Assembly: GCF_003265325.1 (NCBI RefSeq)
Contig: NZ_QGNX01000002.1
Coordinates: forward strand, 1-64,000
DNA: 64,000 nucleotides
Reading direction: 5' to 3'
From: Oceanibium sediminis
Lineage (GTDB): Bacteria > Pseudomonadota > Alphaproteobacteria > Rhodobacterales > Rhodobacteraceae
Position 1 is the first letter of the stretch; each line of letters starts with the position of its first letter. Under the pieces are notes generated by a model that was given only the letters and a program-made list of their open reading frames with translations, was not told where the DNA came from and did not search any database. The position numbers and the translations under genes are program-made. Below, one piece after another: positions 58,271 through 64,000 of the stretch.

Positions 58271-58501
58271 CTATGAATTTCCTTCAAATTTACTCGAGTA
58301 CACTTGGACCTTCCCTTCCTCGTTCATGGCTCGGAGAATAGGTTGCAGCTTATTGTGCAGCAACTCCACGTCACGCCGCATCGCGGCCGTATCCTTATGA
58401 ATCTCTAGGATTGCCTCTGTCAGAATACGGAGTGCTTTATGTTGTGGCTGACCCAGAGACCTGATGGCTTCTAATAATTTAGCCTCAATATGGTCGCTCA
58501 T
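58271..58501 (-). CDS. Small helical hypothetical protein in an AT-rich patch
   Basis: A 76-residue protein starting MSDHIEAKLLEAIRSLG; AAAGGAG lies 5 bases before the ATG, an excellent site. It is almost wholly helical, with heptad-like spacing in residues 20-60 (LRILTEAILEIHKDTAAMRRDVELLHNKL as position guide), suggesting a coiled coil. No cysteines, no membrane segment. The gene and its flanks (about 58200-58580) are clearly more AT-rich than the neighbours, a sign of recent arrival. I recognise no family. Confidence 0.6.
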   Translation of the reverse strand: MSDHIEAKLLEAIRSLGQPQHKALRILTEAILEIHKDTAAMRRDVELLHNKLQPILRAMNEEGKVQVYSSKFEGNS

Positions 58502-58580
58502 TCGAACTCCTTTAACAAATTCAGATCCGAGGCTGCGCGCAAGCCACGAAGTTGTCAAATATAAAGCTAAACAAGAAAAA

Positions 58581-58608
58581 GGCCCGGAGCGTTTTCACGC
58601 CCCGGGCC
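58581..58608 (-). terminator. Strong terminator of acnA
   Basis: An 11-position stem with one mismatch (GGCCCGG-A-GCG / CGC-C-CCGGGCC) around TTTTCA lies 26 bases beyond the acnA stop; on the minus strand it is followed by TTTTT. This is a standard rho-independent terminator. Confidence 0.88.
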
Positions 58609-58634
58609 CTTTCTTTGGCTATATGCGGCGCCGA

Positions 58635-61400
58635 TCAGGCAGACTTGGCAAGGTTGCGCAGCACGTAGTGCAGCACGCCGCCGTTTTCGACGTACTCGAT
58701 CTCGACCGCGGTATCGATCCGGCACTTCAGCGAGATTTCCTTGGTCGACCCATCGGCGTAGGTGATCACGGCAGGCACTTCCGAAAGGGGCTTCAGCTCA
58801 CCCGCCAGGCCGGTGATGTCGATCGCCTCCTCGCCGGTCAGGTTCAGCGACTTGCGGTTGTCACCACCGGTGAACTCCAGCGGGATCACGCCCATGCCAA
58901 CCAGGTTGGAGCGGTGGATACGCTCGAAGCTTTCGGCGATGACAGCTTTCACGCCAAGCAGGGCCGTCCCCTTCGCCGCCCAGTCACGCGACGAGCCGGT
59001 GCCGTATTCCTTGCCCGCGATGACGACCAGCGGCGTGCCGTTTTCCTGGTGCGCCATGGCCGCGTCGTAGATGCTCATCTGGCTGCCGTCGGGGCCCTTG
59101 GTGTAGCCGCCCTCGACACCGTCCAGCATCTCGTTGCGGATACGGATGTTGGCGAATGTACCGCGCATCATCACCTGGTGGTTGCCCCGGCGCGAGCCGT
59201 AGGAGTTGAACTCACGCACCGGCACCTGGCGCTCCATCAGGTAAGCACCCGCCGGGTGATCCGCCTTGAACGAGCCCGCGGGCGAGATGTGGTCCGTCGT
59301 CACCGAGTCCGCCAGCAGCGCCAGGATGCGCGCGCCTTTCACGTCCTCGATGGTGCCGGCATCCGGTCCCATGCCCTGGAAGTAGGGCGGGTTCTGCACG
59401 TAGGTGGAGGAGGACGGCCAGCTGTAGGTCAGCGCGTCGACCGTTTCCACGTTCTGCCAGGCTTCGTCACCCTTGAACACATCGGCGTATTTCGACTGGA
59501 ACGCCTCACGCGTGACGGTCTTTTCAACCAGGTCGGCGATTTCCTTCTGGGTCGGCCAGATGTCCTTCAGGAAGACATCGTTGCCGTCCTTGTCCTGCCC
59601 GAGCGGCTCAGTCGTGATGTCGACGTTCATGTCGCCCGCGATGGCATAGGCCACCACCAGCGGCGGAGAGGCCAGGTAGTTCGCGCGCACATCCGGGTTC
59701 ACCCGGCCTTCGAAGTTCCGGTTCCCCGACAGGACGGAGGTGGCGACCAGGTCGCCCTCGTTCACCGCCTTGGAGATCGCCTCGGGCAGCGGACCGGAGT
59801 TGCCGATACAGGTCGTGCAGCCATAGCCGACCAGGTTGAAGCCCAGCGCGTCCAGGTCTTCCTGCAGGCCAGCCGCTTCAAGATATTCGGACACGACCTG
59901 AGAGCCCGGCGCCAGCGAGGTCTTGACCCAGGGCTTCCGGTTCAGGCCGAGGGCTCGCGCCTTGCGCGCAACGAGCCCGGCACCGATCATCACGTAGGGG
60001 TTCGACGTGTTGGTGCAGGACGTGATCGCCGCGATCACTACAGACCCGTCGTGGATGGTGTAGTCCTCACCTTCCACCTTCACGCTGCTGTGATGGCCGT
60101 TGTCGCCGGGGATATGCGCGGGGGCGGTTGCGCCCCCCTCAGCCGCCCAGTCGGCCTTGCGCGCGGCGCTGGCGTCGGGGCGGTGGCCCTTCACGACCTC
60201 ACCAAAGGCTTTCGCGGCCTGGCTCAGCACGATCCGGTCCTGCGGACGTTTCGGGCCCGAGATCGCCGGCTCGACGGTGCCCATGTCCAGATCCAGCGAC
60301 GAGGAATAGATCGGCGCGTAATCCGCACCGCGCCAGAAACCGTTCTCCTTGGCATAGGCTTCGACCAGCGCGATCCGGTCCTCCGAACGGCCCGAAACGC
60401 GCAGGTAGCGCAGGGTTTCGTCATCCACCGGGAAGAAGCCGCAGGTCGCGCCGTATTCCGGCGCCATGTTGGCGATGGTCGCGCGGTCCGCCAGCGGCAG
60501 GTTGTCCAGCCCGTCGCCGTAGAATTCGACGAATTTACCCACGACGCCATGCTCACGCAGCATCTCCACCACGCGCAGCACCAGGTCGGTTGCGGTCACG
60601 CCCTCGACCAGCGCGCCGTCCAGGCGGAAGCCGACGACTTCGGGGATCAGCATGGACACCGGCTGGCCCAGCATCGCGGCCTCGGCCTCGATCCCGCCAA
60701 CGCCCCAGCCCAGGATCGCCAGGCCGTTGACCATGGTGGTGTGGCTGTCGGTGCCGACCAGCGTGTCGGGATAGGCGACCGTCTCTCCGTTCTGGTCGGT
60801 GTCGGTCCAGACCGTCTGGCCCAGGTACTCCAAGTTCACCTGGTGACAGATGCCGGTGCCGGGCGGCACGACGCGGAAGTTGTTGAAGGCGCCCTGCCCC
60901 CATTTCAGGAACTCGTAACGCTCGCCGTTCCTCTCGTACTCGCGCTCGACGTTCATCTTGAAGGCGCGCGCGTTGCCGAACTCATCCACCATCACCGAGT
61001 GGTCGATGACCAGGTCGACCGGGTTCAGCGGGTTGATCTTTTCGGGATCGCCCCCGAGCGCGACCATGGCGTCACGCATGGCGGCCAGATCGACCACAGC
61101 GGGCACGCCGGTGAAGTCCTGCATCAGCACCCGGGCGGGGCGATAGGCGATCTCGCGCGGGTTCTTGCCGCCCTTGTCCGCCCATTCGGAAAACGCCTTG
61201 ATGTCGTCCTGCGTAACCGTCTTGCCGTCCTCGAAACGCAGCATGTTCTCCAGCACCACCTTCAGCGCGGCAGGCAGCTTGGAGAAGTCGCCCAGGCCCG
61301 CGGCCTCGGCGGCGGGGATCGAGTAATAGGCGACGGTCTGATCGCCCACGCTCAGCGAGCGGCGGGTCTTGGCGCTGTCGGTTCCGACGGTAATGCTCAT
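58635..61400 (-). CDS. acnA: Aconitate hydratase A
   Basis: A 921-residue iron-sulphur enzyme of the TCA cycle that isomerises citrate and isocitrate. The cluster cysteines are in [15 protein letters not shown] (about residue 456) and [19 protein letters not shown] (about 522 and 525). Substrate residues lie in [25 protein letters not shown] (about 216-240) and [14 protein letters not shown] (about 801-814). Length fits AcnA/IRP1-type (about 890-930). A strong terminator follows at 58581-58608. Divergent from ccmABCDG, a neighbourhood conserved in Rhodobacterales; its promoter is in 61401-61569. Confidence 0.97.
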   Translation of the reverse strand: MSITVGTDSAKTRRSLSVGDQTVAYYSIPAAEAAGLGDFSKLPAALKVVLENMLRFEDGKTVTQDDIKAFSEWADKGGKNPREIAYRPARVLMQDFTGVPAVVDLAAMRDAMVALGGDPEKINPLNPVDLVIDHSVMVDEFGNARAFKMNVEREYERNGERYEFLKWGQGAFNNFRVVPPGTGICHQVNLEYLGQTVWTDTDQNGETVAYPDTLVGTDSHTTMVNGLAILGWGVGGIEAEAAMLGQPVSMLIPEVVGFRLDGALVEGVTATDLVLRVVEMLREHGVVGKFVEFYGDGLDNLPLADRATIANMAPEYGATCGFFPVDDETLRYLRVSGRSEDRIALVEAYAKENGFWRGADYAPIYSSSLDLDMGTVEPAISGPKRPQDRIVLSQAAKAFGEVVKGHRPDASAARKADWAAEGGATAPAHIPGDNGHHSSVKVEGEDYTIHDGSVVIAAITSCTNTSNPYVMIGAGLVARKARALGLNRKPWVKTSLAPGSQVVSEYLEAAGLQEDLDALGFNLVGYGCTTCIGNSGPLPEAISKAVNEGDLVATSVLSGNRNFEGRVNPDVRANYLASPPLVVAYAIAGDMNVDITTEPLGQDKDGNDVFLKDIWPTQKEIADLVEKTVTREAFQSKYADVFKGDEAWQNVETVDALTYSWPSSSTYVQNPPYFQGMGPDAGTIEDVKGARILALLADSVTTDHISPAGSFKADHPAGAYLMERQVPVREFNSYGSRRGNHQVMMRGTFANIRIRNEMLDGVEGGYTKGPDGSQMSIYDAAMAHQENGTPLVVIAGKEYGTGSSRDWAAKGTALLGVKAVIAESFERIHRSNLVGMGVIPLEFTGGDNRKSLNLTGEEAIDITGLAGELKPLSEVPAVITYADGSTKEISLKCRIDTAVEIEYVENGGVLHYVLRNLAKSA

Positions 61401-61569
61401 TGGGTCCTCCTGAAAGGTTCGGATGGCTGTCCATGTCTGGATGTCGCGCGCATCCTACACCATGGGTCCACGGGATTGAAGGGCAAAGTGTACCATTGCA
61501 TACAGTAATTGGATCGCCACCGCGCGAAGGCCCTTTGCGCCGCGCGCTCAGGTGGCCTATGGGATAGGC

Positions 61570-62211
61570 ATGACCCTTGTTGCCACCGATATCACCTGCC
61601 AGCGCGGCGGCCAAACCCTGTTTGCGCCGGCCGGCTTCCGCCTTGAACCGGGGCGCGCCACGCAACTGACGGGGCCCAACGGGATCGGCAAGACGACGCT
61701 GCTGCGCAGCCTCGCCGGGCTGGCCCCGCTGGCCGGGGGGCGGGTGACGCTGGACGGGCAGCCGCTTGGCGCGCTGGAAGGCGCGCTGATCTACACCGGC
61801 CACCTCGACGCGCTGAAACCCGCGCTCAGCGTGGCCGAGAACCTGCGCTTCTGGGCTGCGCTGGAGGACTGCGCGGATATCGCCCCGGCGCTCGAGGCGT
61901 TCCAGCTCACGGACCTCGCCGACCGCCCCGCGGCGCGCCTGTCCGCAGGACAGAAACGCCGCGCCGGGCTGGCGCGCCTCTGCGTCAGCCGCGCGCGGCT
62001 CTGGCTGATGGACGAGCCGACGACGGCGCTCGACACGGCAAGCGTGGCGCGCCTCGCCTCGGTGCTGGAGCACCACCTCTCCGGGGGCGGCATGGCGCTG
62101 ATCGCCACGCACCAGCCGCTGCCGATCCCCGTGGACACGCTGGGCCTCTCCCCTGCGCCGGCGGCCACTCCGGAAAGCGCGGACCCCTTCCTCGCCGGAT
62201 CGTTCCACTGA
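61570..62211 (+). CDS. ccmA: Haem exporter ATP-binding protein CcmA
   Basis: A 213-residue ATPase for cytochrome c maturation. Walker A GPNGIGKTTLLRSLAGL (about 37-53), a signature LSAGQKRRAGLARL (about 124-137) and Walker [13 protein letters not shown] (about 144-155) are complete. I chose the ATG at 61570, after GGGATAGG; a GTG 18 bases earlier is in frame. With CcmB and CcmC it releases holo-CcmE, the haem chaperone. The stop overlaps the ccmB start in TGATG. Confidence 0.94.
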   Translation: MTLVATDITCQRGGQTLFAPAGFRLEPGRATQLTGPNGIGKTTLLRSLAGLAPLAGGRVTLDGQPLGALEGALIYTGHLDALKPALSVAENLRFWAALEDCADIAPALEAFQLTDLADRPAARLSAGQKRRAGLARLCVSRARLWLMDEPTTALDTASVARLASVLEHHLSGGGMALIATHQPLPIPVDTLGLSPAPAATPESADPFLAGSFH

Positions 62212-62867
62212 TGCGCGCGCTGCTGGCCCGGGAACTCACCCTCGCCCTGCGCGCGGGGGGCGGAGCGCCGCAAGGCCTCGTCTTCTTCCTGATCGTGGTG
62301 CTGCTGGTCCCCTTCGGCATCGGCCCCGCCCCGGACCGGCTGGCGGGCGTCGCCCCCGGCACCCTGTGGATCGCGGCGCTGCTGTCCTGCCTGATGACGC
62401 TGGACCGGCTGTTCCAGACCGACTTCGAGGATGGCAGCCTCGACGCGCTGGCCCTCTCGCCCCTGCCGATGGAGGCGGTCGTCGCGCTCAAGGCCCTCGC
62501 GCACTGGCTGACCACGGGGCTGCCCCTGACACTCATCGCGCCCCTGCTCGCGGTAACGCTGAACCTGCCCGCCTCGGCCTACCCCTGGCTGGTCGCGGGG
62601 CTGCTCATCGGCACGCCGGCGCTCAGCATGATCGGCACCATCGGCGCGGCGCTGACCCTGGGCCTGCGCCGGGGCGGGCTGCTGACGGGCGTGCTGACGC
62701 TGCCCCTCTACATCCCGACGCTGATCTTCGGCGCCCGGTCCGCCATCGCGGCGGCCGACGGGCAGGACCCGGTGCCGGCACTCGCGCTCTCGGCAGCGCT
62801 GACGCTCGCCATCGCCGCCGCCACCCCCTTCGCCACGGCGCGCATCCTCGCGATCCAGCTGCGCTGA
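62211..62867 (+). CDS. ccmB: Haem exporter permease CcmB
   Basis: A 218-residue inner-membrane protein with six predicted helices. GAPQGLVFFLIVVLLVPFGIGP (about 18-39), LFQTDFEDGSLDALALSPLPME (about 67-88) and PLYIPTLIFGARSAI (about 165-179) are CcmB marks. It is the membrane partner of CcmA. The next gene starts 143 bp later; that gap (62868-63010) shows no gene. Confidence 0.95.
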   Translation: MRALLARELTLALRAGGGAPQGLVFFLIVVLLVPFGIGPAPDRLAGVAPGTLWIAALLSCLMTLDRLFQTDFEDGSLDALALSPLPMEAVVALKALAHWLTTGLPLTLIAPLLAVTLNLPASAYPWLVAGLLIGTPALSMIGTIGAALTLGLRRGGLLTGVLTLPLYIPTLIFGARSAIAAADGQDPVPALALSAALTLAIAAATPFATARILAIQLR

Positions 62868-63010
62868 ACCCTACTTTACTCTAAAAATACTCAGTCACAG
62901 CGCCAAACCCACCTGCGCCGCGCCCGCAATCTGCGACCTTTGGCCCACCCGACGCACCCGTGACCGCGCGACCATTGCACCCCCCGACAAACCGCTCTAC
63001 CTCTGAGCGC

Positions 63011-63742
63011 ATGTCAGTATGGAGATACGCAAACCCGGTCGAGTTCATGCGCCTGTCAGGGCGCGTGCTGCCCGTGCTGTCCGCCCTTGCGGCCGTCAGC
63101 CTGGCCGCGGGGCTGGTCTGGGGGTTCTTCTTCACGCCGGACGACTACCAGCAGGGCAGCACGGTCAAGATCATCTACCTGCACGTGCCCGCGGCCCTGA
63201 TGGCGATCAACGCCTGGATCATGATGCTCGTCGCCTCGCTCATCTGGTTCATCCGCCGCCACCATGTCTCGGCCCTCGCGGCGCGCGCCGCGGCGCCTGT
63301 CGGGGCCACCTTCACGCTGGTCGCGCTGGCCACCGGGGCGATCTGGGGGCAACCGATGTGGGGCACCTGGTGGGCCTGGGATCCGCGCCTGACCTCCTTC
63401 CTGATCCTCTTCGTCTTCTACCTCGGCTACATCGCCCTCTGGGAGGCGGTCGAGGACAGCGAGAAAGCAGCAGACCTGACGGCGGCGCTGTGCATGGTCG
63501 GCTCGGTCTTTGCGCTGCTGTCGCGTTACGCGGTGCTGTTCTGGAACCAGGGGCTGCACCAGGGCGCGTCCCTGTCGCTGGACAAGGAAGAAAACGTCGC
63601 CGACGTCTTCTACCAGCCACTGCTCCTGTCCATCGCGGGGTTCGTGCTGCTGTTCGTGGTGCTGGTGCTGATCCGCACTCGCACGGAAATCCGGCTGCGC
63701 CGCGCCGCAGCGCTCGACCAGAGGGGGACGGCCCGTGCCTGA
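63011..63742 (+). CDS. ccmC: Haem-handling protein CcmC
   Basis: A 243-residue inner-membrane protein of the haem-handling family. The tryptophan-rich haem motif is GTWWAWDPRLTS (about 116-127). The first haem-ligand histidine is in IIYLHVPAAL (about 57) and the second in the later periplasmic loop (NQGLHQGAS, about 181). Six helices. The ATG at 63011 gives the usual N-terminus MSVWRYANPVEFMRLSG. It transfers haem to CcmE with help from CcmD, whose gene overlaps its end by 8 bp. Confidence 0.96.
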   Translation: MSVWRYANPVEFMRLSGRVLPVLSALAAVSLAAGLVWGFFFTPDDYQQGSTVKIIYLHVPAALMAINAWIMMLVASLIWFIRRHHVSALAARAAAPVGATFTLVALATGAIWGQPMWGTWWAWDPRLTSFLILFVFYLGYIALWEAVEDSEKAADLTAALCMVGSVFALLSRYAVLFWNQGLHQGASLSLDKEENVADVFYQPLLLSIAGFVLLFVVLVLIRTRTEIRLRRAAALDQRGTARA

Positions 63743-63896
63743 TCTCGGAACCTACGCGGGCGCGGTCCTCGGGGCCTATGGCATCAGCTTCGCGCTGCTC
63801 GGCGGACTCGTCGCCCTGACGCTTCTGCGCGCCGCGCGCGCGAAAAAAGCGCTGGCCGCAGCCGAGGCGCGCAACGGGGGCATCCCGAATGACTGA
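63735..63896 (+). CDS. ccmD: Haem exporter accessory protein CcmD
   Basis: A 53-residue single-helix membrane protein starting at a GTG that overlaps the ccmC end: MPDLGTYAGAVLGAYGISFALLGGLVALTLLRAARAKK (position guide 1-38). The Y-A-x-x-V-x-x-A-Y-G pattern is the CcmD signature. It stabilises the CcmC-CcmE complex and aids release of holo-CcmE. Its end overlaps ccmG by 8 bp. Confidence 0.93.
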   Translation: MPDLGTYAGAVLGAYGISFALLGGLVALTLLRAARAKKALAAAEARNGGIPND

Positions 63897-64000
63897 GAAG
63901 AAACGCCGCTTCAACTGGCTTCTGCTCGTCCCGCCGCTGGCCTTCCTGGGCCTGGCCGGGGCCTTCTATGCCGGGCTTAACCGCGAATCCCCCGACGAAC
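63889..64000 (+). CDS. ccmG: Thiol:disulphide interchange protein CcmG/DsbE, 5' part only
   Basis: The window ends inside this gene; 37 residues are visible. MTEKKRRFNWLLLVPPLAFLGLAG (about 1-24) is a basic start and membrane anchor, followed by AFYAGLNRESPDE, which matches the CcmG/DsbE N-terminus. The ATG overlaps the ccmD stop (ATGACTGA). CcmG reduces the haem-binding cysteines of apocytochrome c in the periplasm; its CxxC lies beyond the window. Confidence 0.88.
   Translation, partial: MTEKKRRFNWLLLVPPLAFLGLAGAFYAGLNRESPDE

Noticed and set aside
58464-61508. A 1014-codon open frame antisense to acnA
   Set aside because: It is a shadow of the high-GC acnA gene: composition is His/Arg/Val-rich repeats of complementary codons, with no recognisable domain.

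Overview
The window reads as chromosome of a high-GC alphaproteobacterium of the order Rhodobacterales (roseobacter or Rhodobacter type). The evidence is acnA placed beside a ccmABCDG cluster, a complete glgP-B-C-A-X-pgm glycogen operon with an alpha-glucosidase, thrS near a homospermidine synthase and infC, DUF3775, DUF2312 and DUF1223 genes, and many dense ABC-transporter operons. No replicon origin, rRNA or CRISPR is visible. The only tRNA sequence I can see is a 5' fragment.

Layout: (1) 1-1.9 kb is the end of an integrated element: an unrecognised protein, a tyrosine integrase, a hairpin, then a 42-nt fragment of elongator tRNA-Met(CAT) that marks the right boundary. (2) 2.1-4.7 kb is a MerR-controlled metal block (zinc-type CDF exporter, transglutaminase-like protein, YnfA-like protein, MerR) with a textbook MerR promoter. 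(3) 5-7.8 kb holds a small secreted protein and then a TetR gene divergent from an operon of YgjV-like membrane protein, DsrE protein and rhodanese; two related palindromes lie between them. (4) 7.9-12.3 kb is a spermidine/putrescine-type ABC transporter. (5) 12.6-13.9 kb holds a metallo-beta-lactamase-fold hydrolase and a DUF3775 protein. (6) 14-23.6 kb is a peptide-type ABC transporter with a fused permease-ATPase, an aminotransferase, a DUF1028 protein, an FCD-type GntR regulator and an M20 amidohydrolase, tied together by ATTTATCATGATAAAT palindromes. (7) 23.6-30.1 kb is a LacI-controlled sugar ABC importer that includes a cytoplasmic GH5-like glycosidase. (8) 30.3-33.2 kb is a glycosyltransferase translationally coupled to a large orphan protein. 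(9) 33.3-46.2 kb is glycogen and alpha-glucan metabolism. (10) 46.3-64 kb is mostly housekeeping: DUF2312 (GapR-like), two alpha/beta hydrolases, a glycosyltransferase, thrS, homospermidine synthase, infC, an LpxL-type acyltransferase, DUF1223, a beta-hydroxyacid dehydrogenase divergent from an SDR, acnA and ccmABCDG, the last gene cut by the window edge.

The strongest candidates for under-described biology are the GntR/DUF1028/peptide-transporter regulon, whose operators can be read directly, and the TetR/YgjV/DsrE/rhodanese module with its paired operators. The orphan protein coupled to a glycosyltransferase comes next. All assignments come from reading the sequence; no database search was run.
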